Below, one piece after another: positions 1 through 8,656 of a stretch of 64,000 bases of DNA. How positions within the stretch are numbered: the first letter of the stretch is position 1; each line of letters starts with the position of its first letter. The stretch comes from Nonomuraea roseoviolacea subsp. carminata (GTDB lineage Bacteria; Actinomycetota; Actinomycetes; Streptosporangiales; Streptosporangiaceae): contig NZ_JAMZEC010000001.1 in NCBI RefSeq assembly GCF_024172185.1, positions 434,001 through 498,000 of the forward strand. Reading direction: 5' to 3'. A model generated the notes under the pieces. It did not search any database and was not told where the DNA came from. It saw only the letters and a list, made by a program, of their open reading frames with translations. A program made the position numbers and the translations under genes.

Positions 1-509
1 CGCTCGTCGCGGGGGCCGCGGCCGTCGCCGTCCTCACGGGCGGCGCCGCCTGGTGGACGAACCAGCCGGCCGGTCGCGCCCGTACGCCGGCGACGGTCCC
101 CGCCGTGGTCTCCTCCGCGGTCCCGTCCGAGAAGCCCGGCAAGGGGCCGGGCACGGAGCCCGCCACCGACCGCAGGACGAGCACCCCGGCCACCCCCTCC
201 GGCAGGCGGCCCGTACGGCAGGGCACCGTGCCCACCGGCGGCCCCACCCACCGGCCCACGTCGAGGGCCACGCGCGAGCCCACCACCCAGCCGACGAAGC
301 CCAGCGCCAAGCCCACCAGGAAGCCCACGCAGACCCCCACCAGGAAGCCCACGACCAAGCCCAGCGTCAAGGCGACCAAGAAGCCGACGCCCGGCAAGTC
401 GAGGAAGGCCGACGAGCAGGCGTCGCGCGAGCCCGGCCAGGTGGACCCGGCCGGCACGGGCCGCGCGGTCAAGAAGCCGAAGAAGGCCAAGCACGGCAAG
501 CACGCCTGA
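1..509 (+). CDS. C-terminal part of a membrane-anchored Lys/Pro/Thr-rich protein (5' truncated)
   Basis: The reading frame is open from the window edge (first full codon at base 3) to TGA at 507-509. It begins with a hydrophobic stretch (LVAGAAAVAVLTGGAAWW), probably a membrane helix or the end of one. About 140 residues rich in Pro, Thr, Ser and Lys follow, with repeated KPTRKPT-like units and a basic end (KKPKKAKHGKHA). This looks like a single-pass protein with a disordered basic tail facing outward. The N-terminal domain lies outside the window, so the function cannot be told. GTG at 105 is an internal valine, not the likely start. The gene converges with rluD. Confidence 0.6.
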   Translation, partial: LVAGAAAVAVLTGGAAWWTNQPAGRARTPATVPAVVSSAVPSEKPGKGPGTEPATDRRTSTPATPSGRRPVRQGTVPTGGPTHRPTSRATREPTTQPTKPSAKPTRKPTQTPTRKPTTKPSVKATKKPTPGKSRKADEQASREPGQVDPAGTGRAVKKPKKAKHGKHA

Positions 510-539
510 CGACGGACGGACCCGGCGCGGTCGGCGGCA

Positions 540-555
540 CGCCTGACGACAGGCG
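540..555 (+). terminator. Short hairpin after the Lys/Pro-rich gene
   Basis: CGCCTG-ACGA-CAGGCG is a perfect 6-bp stem with a 4-nt loop, 30 nt after the stop codon. There is no U-run, as is usual in GC-rich actinomycetes. The sequence CACGCCTGACGAC occurs both at the stop codon (501) and again at 538, a small local duplication. Confidence 0.4.
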
Positions 556-591
556 GGCCGGACGCGGCCAGGAGCAGGACAGGCGGCGAGG

Positions 592-612
592 GCCGGGCGA
601 CGAGGGCCCGGC
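592..612 (-). terminator. Hairpin downstream of rluD
   Basis: GCCGGGC-gacgagg-GCCCGGC is a 7-bp perfect stem 20 bases beyond the rluD stop codon in the direction of rluD transcription. It lies between convergent genes and could act on both. No T-tract is visible. Confidence 0.4.
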
Positions 613-613
613 A

Positions 614-645
614 CGGTCAGGACTCGGCGCGGTCAGGACTCGGCG
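614..645. repeat. 16-bp tandem duplication spanning the rluD stop codon
   Basis: CGGTCAGGACTCGGCG occurs twice head to tail at 614-629 and 630-645. The second copy contains the rluD stop codon and last codons, so the stop and the last sense codons are repeated just downstream. It is a recent small tandem duplication with no evident function. Confidence 0.8.
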
Positions 646-1562
646 CGGACCAGGTCGAGGGCCTGCTGCAGGTCCTCGGGATAGTCGGTCTGGAACGACA
701 TCCACTCGCCGCTCGACGGGTGCTCGAACCCGAGCGACACCGCGTGCAGCCACTGCCGCCCGACGCCGAGGCGCGCGGCCAGCGTGGGGTCGGCGCCGTA
801 CAGCAGGTCGCCCACGCAGGGATGGCGCAGCGCGGACATGTGCACCCGGATCTGGTGGGTGCGGCCCGTCTCCAGCTTGATGTCGAGCAGCGACGCCGCC
901 CGGAACGCCTCGATCGTGTCGTAGTGGGTGACCGACGGCTTGCCGCCCGCCACGACCGCGAACCGGCCGTCGCCCGACGGGTGCCGGTCGATGGGGGCGT
1001 CCACCGTGCCCCGGAACGGGTCGGGGTGGCCCTGCACCAGCGCGTGGTAGCGCTTGTCGACCGTGCGCTCCTTGAAGGCGCGCTTGAGGTGGGAGTAGGC
1101 GTGCTCGCTCTTGGCGACGACCATCGCGCCGGTGGTGTTGGCGTCGAGCCGGTGCACGATGCCCTGGCGCTCGGCGGCGCCGCTGGTGGCGATCGTGTGA
1201 CCGGCGCCCAGCAGCCCGCCGATCACGGTGGGGCCGGTCCAGCCGACCGTGGGGTGCGCGGCGACGCCGATCGGCTTGTTCACCACGACGATGTCGTCGT
1301 CCTCGTACACCAGCCGCATGCCGGGCACCGGCTCGGCGACGGGCATGGGCGTGGTGACCGGGGGCGGCAGCGTGACCTCCAGCCAGGCGCCCGCCTGGAC
1401 GCGGTCGGACTTGGCCGGCTCGCGGCCGTCGACGGTCACCTCGCCGGCACCGATCAGCTCGGCCGCCCGGGTGCGCGAGAAGCCGAACAGCCGGGACAGG
1501 GCGGCGTCCAGGCGCTCGCCCTCCAGCCCGTCGGGCACGGGGAGGCTGCGGTGCTCGCTCAC
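633..1562 (-). CDS. rluD: Ribosomal large subunit pseudouridine synthase, RluA/RluD family
   Basis: A 309-residue protein that probably isomerises uridines in 23S rRNA. The N-terminal S4 RNA-binding domain covers roughly residues 15-75 ([20 protein letters not shown]). It is followed by the RluA catalytic core with the signature [18 protein letters not shown], whose HRLD Asp is the catalytic residue of the family, and by [10 protein letters not shown] near the end. The GTG start at 1562 forms a GTGA overlap with the lspA stop; the open frame extends upstream but only into lspA. lspA-rluD is a common actinobacterial pair and the two are probably translated together. The exact uridine targets cannot be read from sequence, so RluD rather than another RluA paralogue is an assumption. 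Confidence 0.9.
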   Translation of the reverse strand: MSEHRSLPVPDGLEGERLDAALSRLFGFSRTRAAELIGAGEVTVDGREPAKSDRVQAGAWLEVTLPPPVTTPMPVAEPVPGMRLVYEDDDIVVVNKPIGVAAHPTVGWTGPTVIGGLLGAGHTIATSGAAERQGIVHRLDANTTGAMVVAKSEHAYSHLKRAFKERTVDKRYHALVQGHPDPFRGTVDAPIDRHPSGDGRFAVVAGGKPSVTHYDTIEAFRAASLLDIKLETGRTHQIRVHMSALRHPCVGDLLYGADPTLAARLGVGRQWLHAVSLGFEHPSSGEWMSFQTDYPEDLQQALDLVRAES

Positions 1563-2131
1563 TTGCCCTCCCTCGTTCCGTCGATCTGGTAGCCGCGCCA
1601 GGCCAGGAATACCGCCAGGACACCGCCGCAGACGATCGCCGAGTCGGCCACGTTGAAGATCGGGAAATAGTCGATCACCGGGAAGTGCCCGGGCAGGACC
1701 TCGATGAAGTCGACCACGTGCCCCTGGAACTGGGTGCTCCTGCCGAACCCCGACGGGTAGCGCAGCAGCCGGTCGGTCAGGTTGCCGAGCGCCCCGCCGA
1801 GCAGCAGCCCCAGCGTGATCGCCCACGGCAGGCTGCGCAGCTTGCGGGCCGTGCGGATGATCGCGAACACGACGCCGACGGCGATGAACGTGAAGACTAT
1901 CGTCATCCCGGTGCCGATGCTGAACGCGGCACCGGAGTTGAAGAACACCCGGAACTGCAGCACGTCCGGGATGACGACCAGGGGCGCCTTGCCCTCAAGA
2001 GCCCGCAGCACGGCCGTCTTGCTGGCGAGGTCGGCCACGTAGACGACGACGGCCAGCGCCACGAGGATGACGACGAGGCGGGCGCGCCGCCTCGCTACCG
2101 GCGCTCCTCCTTCTGCTTGCAGGCCACGCAC
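1559..2131 (-). CDS. lspA: Lipoprotein signal peptidase (signal peptidase II)
   Basis: A polytopic membrane aspartyl protease that removes signal peptides from prolipoproteins after diacylglyceryl transfer. Four transmembrane helices are visible. The family motifs are all present: [19 protein letters not shown] (first catalytic Asp in GNxxDR), VVDFI and [11 protein letters not shown] (second catalytic Asp). The start is uncertain. GTG at 2131 has a GAGGG sequence 7 bases upstream and gives 190 residues, while CTG at 2122 would give 187; both lie inside the end of the upstream zinc-finger gene. The overlap suggests co-translation. It ends in a GTGA overlap with rluD. Confidence 0.93.
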   Translation of the reverse strand: MRGLQAEGGAPVARRRARLVVILVALAVVVYVADLASKTAVLRALEGKAPLVVIPDVLQFRVFFNSGAAFSIGTGMTIVFTFIAVGVVFAIIRTARKLRSLPWAITLGLLLGGALGNLTDRLLRYPSGFGRSTQFQGHVVDFIEVLPGHFPVIDYFPIFNVADSAIVCGGVLAVFLAWRGYQIDGTREGK

Positions 2132-2484
2132 AGCGTCGCCCTCGGGAACGCCTGCAGGCGCTCCTTGCCGATCGGCTTGTGGCACGATTCGCACACTCCA
2201 TAGGTCCCTGCGTCGATCCGGGCGATCGCACGTTCGTTCTGCGCGACCAGGTCGCGCGCATTCAGGGTAAGGGCGATCTCGCGTTCGCGCTCGTACGTCT
2301 TGGCGCCGGCGTCCGCCTGGTCGTCACCTGCGCCCTGGGTCACATCACCCGAGGCGATCTCGGACTCATGACGGCGGATGTCCGCGTTGAGCTCGTCGAT
2401 CTCGCGCTGCAGCGTGCCGCGTACCTCGGCCAGCTCCTCGTCCGACCACATCGAGGGAGTGGTGGTCTGCGTGACTGCCGCCAT
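2095..2484 (-). CDS. TraR/DksA-family zinc-finger protein
   Basis: A 129-residue protein of the DksA/TraR family, which bind in the RNA polymerase secondary channel and modulate transcription initiation. The N-terminal half is predicted coiled coil (WSDEELAEVRGTLQREIDEL onward). The C-terminal part holds a four-Cys zinc finger, CESC and CVAC separated by 17 residues. ATG at 2484 is chosen because GGAGG sits 5 bases upstream; two further in-frame ATGs upstream lack this. It is the first gene of a unit with lspA and rluD, reading away from ileS. Many actinobacterial homologues are short like this one and are not true DksA, so no gene symbol is given. Confidence 0.85.
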   Translation of the reverse strand: MAAVTQTTTPSMWSDEELAEVRGTLQREIDELNADIRRHESEIASGDVTQGAGDDQADAGAKTYEREREIALTLNARDLVAQNERAIARIDAGTYGVCESCHKPIGKERLQAFPRATLCVACKQKEERR

Positions 2485-2524
2485 GAGTGCCTCCATGCTG
2501 ATCAAGGCCATGAGTGGTGCGGGC

Positions 2525-2553
2525 AGCTTAGGTGCCCTATAACGGAACGGCAA
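2525..2553 (-). promoter_or_regulatory. Putative sigma-70-type promoter for the traR-lspA-rluD unit
   Basis: On the minus strand TTGCCG (2553-2548) is followed after exactly 17 bases by TAAGCT (2530-2525), 41 bases before the ATG. Both hexamers resemble the -35 and -10 of housekeeping promoters. This is a visual match only. Confidence 0.4.
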
Positions 2554-2719
2554 ACGACCCGCCGCCCCGTTTACCTCTCCCGTACTATCCCGCCGCGCGC
2601 CTTCAACTCCTCCGGCGGGCAGTCCATTCCCGCAACTTTGTCGCCGTTTACGAGTTCCGTACCGGAGCCAGGGGCCTCACCAGGGAAACCGGGAAGACCC
2701 GGGCCCCGCTCTGCGTTAT

Positions 2720-2939
2720 GGTGTGAATCTGCAAGGCGTCGATGGGGCCCGCCACAATGTGAGGGACATCACCCCGGAGCCGCCGGAAGAACGGCTCCCC
2801 GGAGCTCATTAGAACCGGCAGCAGACCAACGAAGTGGGCCCCGGGTCACCGGGGTCAAGAAGGGTGGTACCGCGGAGCCGCACGGCTTCGTCCCTTCACG
2901 CATCCTGTCCGACAGTGACCGCGTGGAGGCGCGCCCCAG
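2720..2939 (+). promoter_or_regulatory. T-box leader of ileS
   Basis: The hallmark T-box sequence GGTGGTACCGCGG lies at 2863-2875, preceded by AAGAAG and followed by the CTTCGTCCCTT element. This is the region that pairs with the uncharged tRNA acceptor end. Upstream is a hairpin GGAGCCG/CGGCTCC (2776-2798) and a Stem III-like hairpin CCCCGG-gtca-CCGGGG (2839-2854). An ATC triplet at 2768-2770 is a candidate isoleucine specifier codon. No intrinsic terminator is seen between the T-box and the start codon, so regulation is probably at translation (antisequestrator freeing the GGAGG at about 2925), as described for actinobacterial ileS T-boxes. The 5' boundary is approximate. Confidence 0.88.
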
Positions 2940-5900
2940 ATGTCTTCCCCTAGTTTCCGCTCTCTTCCCGCGCAGGTCGACCTGCCCGCGCTCGAGCGTG
3001 AGGTCCTCGACCGGTGGAGGGACGGGAAGGTCTTCGAGCGCTCCGTCGAGCAGAACGACGGCAACCCCGCCTGGGTCTTCTACGAGGGCCCGCCCACGGC
3101 CAACGGCCTGCCCGGCGTCCACCACGTCGAGGCCCGCGTCTTCAAGGACCTGTTCCCCCGCTACAAGTCGATGCAGGGGTTCAGCGTGCCGCGCAAGGCC
3201 GGCTGGGACTGCCACGGCCTGCCCGTCGAGGTCGGCATCGAGAAGGAGCTCGGCCTCACCGGCAAGAAGGACATCGAGGCGTACGGCATCGCCGAGTTCA
3301 ACGCCAAGTGCCGCGAGTCGGTGCTGCGCCACGTCGACGCCTTCGAGCAGATGACCGAGCGCATGGGCTACTGGATCGACCTGTCCACCGCCTACCGGAC
3401 CATGGACCCCTCCTACATCGAGTCGGTCTGGTGGTCGCTCAAGGTCGTCTTCGACAAGGGCCTGCTGTTCCGCGACTTCCGCATCACGCCGTACTGCCCG
3501 CGCTGCGGCACCGGCCTGTCCGACCACGAGCTGGGCCAGCCGGGCGGCTACGAGACCGTCTCCAGCCCGTCGGTCTACGTCCGCATGCCCGCCACCTCCG
3601 GGCGGCTGGCCGAGCTGGGCGCCTCGCTGCTCATCTGGACCACCACGCCGTGGACGCTCGTGTCCAACACCGCGGTGGCGGTCCACCCCGACGTGACCTA
3701 CGTCGCCGCGCGCACCGCCGCCGGCGAGGTGCTGGTGGTGGCCGAGCCGCTGCTGTCGGTGCTGGGTGACGGCGCCACCGAGGTGGCCCGCTTCACCGGC
3801 CGCGAGCTGGAGCACACCTCCTACTCCCGGCCGTTCGACCTGGTCGACATCCCGGGCGCCCACTACGTGGTGCTCGGCGACTACGTGACCGTCGAGGACG
3901 GCACCGGCCTGGTCCACCAGGCGCCGGCGTTCGGCGCCGACGACATGGCCGTGATCAAGCGGTACGACATGCCGGTGGTCAACCCGATCGGGCCCGACGG
4001 GCGCTTCCTCGACGACGTGCCCATGGTCGGCGGGCGGTTCTTCAAGGACGCCGACGAGGAGCTGACCGAGGACCTGCGGGCCCGCGGCCTGCTGTTCCGC
4101 GGCGGCCACTTCGAGCACAGCTACCCGCACTGCTGGCGCTGCCACACCCCGCTGCTCTACTACGCGCTCCCGTCCTGGTACATCCGCACCACCGCGGTCA
4201 AGGACGCGATGCTGGCCGAGAACGCGAAGACCAACTGGTTCCCCGAGACGATCAAGTGGGGCCGGTTCGGCGAGTGGCTGCGCAACAACGTCGACTGGTC
4301 GCTGTCGCGCTCCCGCTACTGGGGCACTCCGCTGCCCCTGTGGGTGTGCGGCGAGGACGAGTCGCACGTCACCTGCGTCGGGTCGATGGAGGAGCTCGGC
4401 ACGCTCGCCGGCCGCGACGTCTCCGCGCTCGACCCGCACCGCCCGTACGTGGACGACGTCACCTTCCCCTGCCCCGACTGCGGGGCCGAGGCGCGCCGGG
4501 TGCCGGACGTGATCGACGCCTGGTACGACTCGGGCTCGATGCCGTTCGCCCAGTGGGGCGCGCGGGGCAAGCCGGAGGGCGTCTACCCGGCGCAGTTCAT
4601 CTGCGAGGCCACCGACCAGACACGCGGCTGGTTCTACTCGCTCATGGCCGTCGGCACGCTGGTGTTCGGGCAGTCGTCGTACGAGAACGTGCTCTGCCTG
4701 GGCCTCATCCTGGCCGAGGACGGCCGCAAGATGAGCAAGCACCTCGGCAACGTGCTGGAGCCCATCCCGCTGATGGACCAGCACGGCGCCGACGCGCTGC
4801 GCTGGTTCATGGCCTGCTCCGGCTCGCCGTGGGCGGCCCGCCGCGTCGGCCACAACGCGCTGGAGGAGATCGTCCGGAAGGTCCTGCTGACCTACTGGAA
4901 CACCGCCTCCTTCTTCACCCTGTACGCCAACGCCGAGTCGTGGTCGCCCGCGATGCTGGCCGCCGCGCCGCCGGCGTCCGAGCGTCCGCTGCTCGACCGG
5001 TGGGCGCTGGCCGAGCTGCACCGCACGGTCGCCGAGGTGACGGCCTCGCTCGACGAGTACGACACGCAGCGGGCGGGCCGCCGCCTGGCCGACTTCCTCG
5101 ACGACCTGTCCAACTGGTACGTGCGCCGCTCGCGCCGCCGCTTCTGGCAGGGCTCGCGGGAGGCGTTCGCGACGCTGTACGAGTGCCTGGAGACGGTCAC
5201 CCGGCTGATGGCGCCGATCGCGCCGTTCGTCACCGACTACCTGTGGGACGTGCTGCGCGGCGAGGACGCCCCCGCCTCGGTGCACCTGGCCTCCTGGCCG
5301 GTCACCCGCGAGGAGCTGCTGGACCCGGCGCTGTCGGAGCAGATGGCGCTGGTGCGCCGCCTGGTGGAGCTGGGCCGCTCGGCCCGCGCCTCCTCCGGCG
5401 TCAAGACCCGGCAGCCGCTGCGGCGGGCCCTGGTCGGCGCGCACGGCTGGCCGGCGCTCCCGGCCGAGCTGCGCGACCTCATCGCCGACGAGCTGAACGT
5501 CCAGGCTCTGGAGGACATGTCCGGCTTCAGCGCCGACCTCGTGTCGTACACGGTGAAGCCGAACTTCCGGGCGCTCGGCAAGCGGTTCGGCTCACAGACC
5601 AAGCTGGTGGCGGCCGCGGTCGGCGCGGCCGACGCCGCGTCGGTGGCCCGCACGCTGCGCGGCGGCGGCACCGTCACGCTGGAGGCGGGCGAGCTCGGCG
5701 AGGTCGCGCTCGGCCCCGACGAGGTGATCGTCACGGAGCAGCCGCGCTCCGGCTGGGCCGTGGAGACGGGCGCGATCGACACCGGCACCGGTGAGACCGT
5801 CGCCCTCGACCTGGAGCTCACGGACGAGCTGCGCCGGGCCGGGCTGCTGCGCGAGGTGATCCGCCTGGTGCAGGAGGCCCGCAAGGCGTCGGGCCTGTCG

Positions 5901-6086
5901 ATCACCGACCGGATCGCGCTGTGGTGGACGTCCGCCAACGCCGACCTGGCCGCCGCGCTGACGTCGGGCGGGTCGCTGGTGGCGGAGGAGGTGCTGGCCA
6001 CCTCCGTCACGGAGGGGGCGCAGGACGGCCTGCCGGTCCACGAGGACGCGGACCTGGGCCTGAGCTTCCAGCTCAGGCGCGTCTGA
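2940..6086 (+). CDS. ileS: Isoleucyl-tRNA synthetase, type 2 (eukaryote-like), with GxHH active-site motif
   Basis: Charges tRNA-Ile with isoleucine. At 1048 residues it has the length of the type 2 (eukaryote-like) enzymes rather than the ~930-residue type 1. The class I KMSKS motif is KMSKH (residues 597-601). The HIGH region reads GPPTANGLPGVHH, so the HxGH positions (59-62) are Gly-Val-His-His. A large editing (CP1) domain lies between them (roughly 190-400), with TTPWT at its start. The C-terminal anticodon-binding region begins near 700. The ATG at 2940 follows GGAGG by 10 bases and closes the T-box leader. It is transcribed alone, ending at a convergent hairpin. Gly-for-His at the first signature position is discussed in the findings. 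Confidence 0.95.
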   Translation: MSSPSFRSLPAQVDLPALEREVLDRWRDGKVFERSVEQNDGNPAWVFYEGPPTANGLPGVHHVEARVFKDLFPRYKSMQGFSVPRKAGWDCHGLPVEVGIEKELGLTGKKDIEAYGIAEFNAKCRESVLRHVDAFEQMTERMGYWIDLSTAYRTMDPSYIESVWWSLKVVFDKGLLFRDFRITPYCPRCGTGLSDHELGQPGGYETVSSPSVYVRMPATSGRLAELGASLLIWTTTPWTLVSNTAVAVHPDVTYVAARTAAGEVLVVAEPLLSVLGDGATEVARFTGRELEHTSYSRPFDLVDIPGAHYVVLGDYVTVEDGTGLVHQAPAFGADDMAVIKRYDMPVVNPIGPDGRFLDDVPMVGGRFFKDADEELTEDLRARGLLFRGGHFEHSYPHCWRCHTPLLYYALPSWYIRTTAVKDAMLAENAKTNWFPETIKWGRFGEWLRNNVDWSLSRSRYWGTPLPLWVCGEDESHVTCVGSMEELGTLAGRDVSALDPHRPYVDDVTFPCPDCGAEARRVPDVIDAWYDSGSMPFAQWGARGKPEGVYPAQFICEATDQTRGWFYSLMAVGTLVFGQSSYENVLCLGLILAEDGRKMSKHLGNVLEPIPLMDQHGADALRWFMACSGSPWAARRVGHNALEEIVRKVLLTYWNTASFFTLYANAESWSPAMLAAAPPASERPLLDRWALAELHRTVAEVTASLDEYDTQRAGRRLADFLDDLSNWYVRRSRRRFWQGSREAFATLYECLETVTRLMAPIAPFVTDYLWDVLRGEDAPASVHLASWPVTREELLDPALSEQMALVRRLVELGRSARASSGVKTRQPLRRALVGAHGWPALPAELRDLIADELNVQALEDMSGFSADLVSYTVKPNFRALGKRFGSQTKLVAAAVGAADAASVARTLRGGGTVTLEAGELGEVALGPDEVIVTEQPRSGWAVETGAIDTGTGETVALDLELTDELRRAGLLREVIRLVQEARKASGLSITDRIALWWTSANADLAAALTSGGSLVAEEVLATSVTEGAQDGLPVHEDADLGLSFQLRRV

Positions 6087-6094
6087 CCTGCGGG

Positions 6095-6126
6095 AGGCGG
6101 GGCGCCCCTTCGGGGGTGTCCCGCCT
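6095..6126. terminator. Bidirectional terminator between ileS and the 803-aa gene
   Basis: AGGCGGG (6095-6101) pairs with CCCGCCT (6120-6126), and the inner GCCCC-ttc-GGGG extends the hairpin. It sits 9 bases after the ileS stop, between convergent genes, with only three T residues after it. Confidence 0.65.
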
Positions 6127-6199
6127 TTCGCGTTCCCGGCCTCCTGGCATCGACGAGCGGCCCGGCTCTCGCGTGGCGCGGGCCGGTGCGCAAGGGCCG

Positions 6200-8611
6200 T
6201 CAGTCGTCGGCGTCGTCGTCCTCGCGGCAGACCGAGCAGCGCGTGAGCTCGGCCTCCTCCGCCTCGGCGAGGGTCATGGTGAGGACGCCCGAGTCGCCCA
6301 CGGCGCGGACGAGGGGGCAGGCGGTGGCGTGGTAGCGGCTGGTCCCCTCGATCACCTTGACGGTGGCGGAGGCGTTCGCTGCTCCGCCGGAGGCCGCCTT
6401 GGAGCCCTTGACCGGCTCCTCGGCGCCGGTGGAGGTCTTCCCGGCGCTCGCGGGCTTGGTGCCGGATGCCGCGCTCTTGGTGTTCGCGGGAGCGTCCTTG
6501 GCGTCCGCGCCGGATCCCTCTCCGTCCGAGGTGGAGTCCTCGGCGCCGCCCGCCGAGCCCTTGGGCGTCTTGGGGGTGGAGGGCCCACTCGGGCCGCTCG
6601 ATGCGCCCGAGGAGGAAGCCACGGAGGCCGCAGGCTTGGCACCCGAGGTAGCAGCACCCGGGGCCGAGGTCTTCGCACCCGAGGAGGCGGCACCCGAGGG
6701 CGGGGTCTTCGCACCCGAGGAGGCGGCTCCGGAGGTTGAGGTCTTCGCGCCACCCGCAGCCGGGGCCTTCTCGCCCGAGGAGGCGTCGCCCGGGAGCGGG
6801 CCCTTCGGCTTGGCGGACGACTCGGAGGCCGACGCGGGCCGGACGGGGACATCCCGGGCCCCGGTCTTGCGGGCCGGGGGCTCGACCGGCTCACCGGTGG
6901 CGGACACGGCGCGCTGCGGCCGCGTCTCCGGCCCCTGCTCGTCGTCGGCCGCCGTCGGCCGCTCCAGCGCCCGGTCCTTGGCCTCCGCGCCCGTGGCGGG
7001 CCTGGCGACCCCCTCGGAGCGGACGGGGAAGATCTGGGTCGCCTCGCCCGGCCGGGACCCCGCCGGAACCGACGGGCCGGCGGGCGCCTTCGGACCGCGC
7101 GCGGCCGGAGGGGTGAACGCCACCGAAGGAGAGGTCTGCTGGTCGTCGTCCTCGTCGTCACCGGAGCCCGCTCCGGGAGCGGCGGCCGAAGGACGCGTAG
7201 CCGGCCTGCCCTCGCCGGCAGCACCCTTGCCGGGTGCGCCCTTGCCAGGCGTGCCCTTGCCGGACGCGTCCCCCGGAGTGTCCTCATCGGGGGCGTCCTT
7301 GGCCGAAGCGCCCGAGGCGGTGCCGCCGGAGGTCTTCTTGGGTGCGTCCTCGCCGTCGGACGCCGGACGGGCGAACCACGCGTACGGCTTGGAGGACGAG
7401 CCCGACCCGGCCTCGTCCTTGGCGGCCTCACCGGAGGCGCGCCCGGGGCCGGAGGACGGCGAGGCGGCGGAGGGACGCTCCGCGCCAGGCTTGGTCGCGG
7501 CGGGCTTGGCCGCGCCGGCCGAACCCGCGCTGCCGGAACCGGCGCCGGCGACACCGGGGCCGGAAGAACCAGAGGTGGTCGAGCCTGACTTGGCGGCGGA
7601 ACCCGAGGCGGACTCGGACGGACGCGCGGAGCCGGGCTTGGCACCGGAACCCGAGGCGGGCTCGGACGGGCGCGCGGAGCCGGACTTGGCGGCGGAGCCT
7701 GAAGCGGACTCGGACGGACGCGCGGAGCCGGGCTTGGCACCGGAACCCGAGGCGGGCTCGGACGGGCGTGTGGAGCCGGGCTTGGCGGCGGGATCCGTGC
7801 CGGGGGTGGAAGCCTTCGCGGGGGGCGCGGCGGGCTTCGGCGCGGCGGGCGGACGGCCCGTGCCGGTGGGGGCCGGCGGGCGCAGGATCCGCGTGGACGC
7901 GGAGGAGTCGTCGGGCTCCTCGGAGCCGGCCGACTCGGCGCGGCTGCCGGTGGAGACCTTGGCGGCGCCGGCGGAGGTCTTGGAGCCGCCGGCGGGGGCC
8001 GGACCGGACGACGCCGGGGGGGCGGACGACGTCGTGGACCCGGTGGAGGCCGCCGGTTCGGGGTCGGCTGCCGGGGGCAGCTGCCGGCCGCCGAGGGCGG
8101 CGTCGGGCAGGCACGTCGTGCAGGGCGTGAAGCCCTCCTCGCGTGCCTCCTCGTAGGTGAGCTCTTCGTGATCCCGGCCGACCAGCTGGCGGCACCCCGC
8201 GACGTGGTAGCGCTTGCGCCCCGGGATCACCAGGACGAGCGCGTCGGGGGAGATCCCCGTCGCCGGCGCGCGGCGCGCGGCGGACGCGGGGACGGTCGCC
8301 GTCTGCTGCACCCGCGGACGCGGGGACGGCGACGCTCCCGTCGGGCCGGTCTGCGGCACGGCCGTCGGGCCGGTCTGGCCGTACGGCATGCCGGGCGGCA
8401 CGTGCCCCACCGGAGGGGCGGCCGGCTCGGCGGCCCGCCCACCACTGGGGAACAGCTCGTGACGCCGCAGGAAGGCCCCGATCACCAGGAACAGCGCGGA
8501 CAGCACGCTGACCACGATGGACCACATGATGAGGTACACCTTGGCCGCGACGAAGCCCGCGATCAGCAGCACGACCGCCGCGAGCACCAAACCAGCGCTG
8601 ATGAGGATCAC
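6200..8611 (-). CDS. Membrane protein with two terminal Cys/His motif domains joined by a long low-complexity linker
   Basis: An 803-residue protein of unknown function. Residues about 1-50 contain two hydrophobic helices. A small domain near 130-170 has the pattern RYHVAGCRQLV...GFTPCTTC, and a related one at the extreme C-terminus has RYHATACPLV...LTRCSVC. The YHxxxC...CxxC pattern resembles the small Ada-like zinc-binding modules seen in some bacterial nucleases and cell-envelope proteins; metal binding is inferred. Between them lie some 550 residues of Ala, Pro, Ser and Gly, including a perfect 16-residue repeat block. It is the gene nearest divIVA on the same strand, 45 bases downstream, so it may be transcribed with the division cluster. 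The open frame is long on several strands here because of GC content, but the conserved ends support this frame. Confidence 0.7.
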   Translation of the reverse strand: MILISAGLVLAAVVLLIAGFVAAKVYLIMWSIVVSVLSALFLVIGAFLRRHELFPSGGRAAEPAAPPVGHVPPGMPYGQTGPTAVPQTGPTGASPSPRPRVQQTATVPASAARRAPATGISPDALVLVIPGRKRYHVAGCRQLVGRDHEELTYEEAREEGFTPCTTCLPDAALGGRQLPPAADPEPAASTGSTTSSAPPASSGPAPAGGSKTSAGAAKVSTGSRAESAGSEEPDDSSASTRILRPPAPTGTGRPPAAPKPAAPPAKASTPGTDPAAKPGSTRPSEPASGSGAKPGSARPSESASGSAAKSGSARPSEPASGSGAKPGSARPSESASGSAAKSGSTTSGSSGPGVAGAGSGSAGSAGAAKPAATKPGAERPSAASPSSGPGRASGEAAKDEAGSGSSSKPYAWFARPASDGEDAPKKTSGGTASGASAKDAPDEDTPGDASGKGTPGKGAPGKGAAGEGRPATRPSAAAPGAGSGDDEDDDQQTSPSVAFTPPAARGPKAPAGPSVPAGSRPGEATQIFPVRSEGVARPATGAEAKDRALERPTAADDEQGPETRPQRAVSATGEPVEPPARKTGARDVPVRPASASESSAKPKGPLPGDASSGEKAPAAGGAKTSTSGAASSGAKTPPSGAASSGAKTSAPGAATSGAKPAASVASSSGASSGPSGPSTPKTPKGSAGGAEDSTSDGEGSGADAKDAPANTKSAASGTKPASAGKTSTGAEEPVKGSKAASGGAANASATVKVIEGTSRYHATACPLVRAVGDSGVLTMTLAEAEEAELTRCSVCREDDDADD
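7586..7777 (-). repeat. In-frame 48-bp tandem repeat (4 copies) inside the 803-aa gene
   Basis: Four 16-residue units alternate between GSARPSEPASGSGAKP and GSARPSESASGSAAKS, so the higher-order unit is 96 bp and present twice. The copies are nearly identical at the DNA level, which indicates recent expansion. The frame is kept in every copy. Confidence 0.85.
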
Positions 8612-8656
8612 AGAGGGCTCTTTCGAAGTGACGGGCCTGGTGGTCGACCCGTTACT

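Noticed and set aside
2769..5444. Long minus-strand open frame antisense to ileS
   Set aside because: It lies wholly against a conserved aminoacyl-tRNA synthetase, has no recognisable motif and has the Gly/Arg/His/Val composition expected from the opposite strand of high-GC codons.
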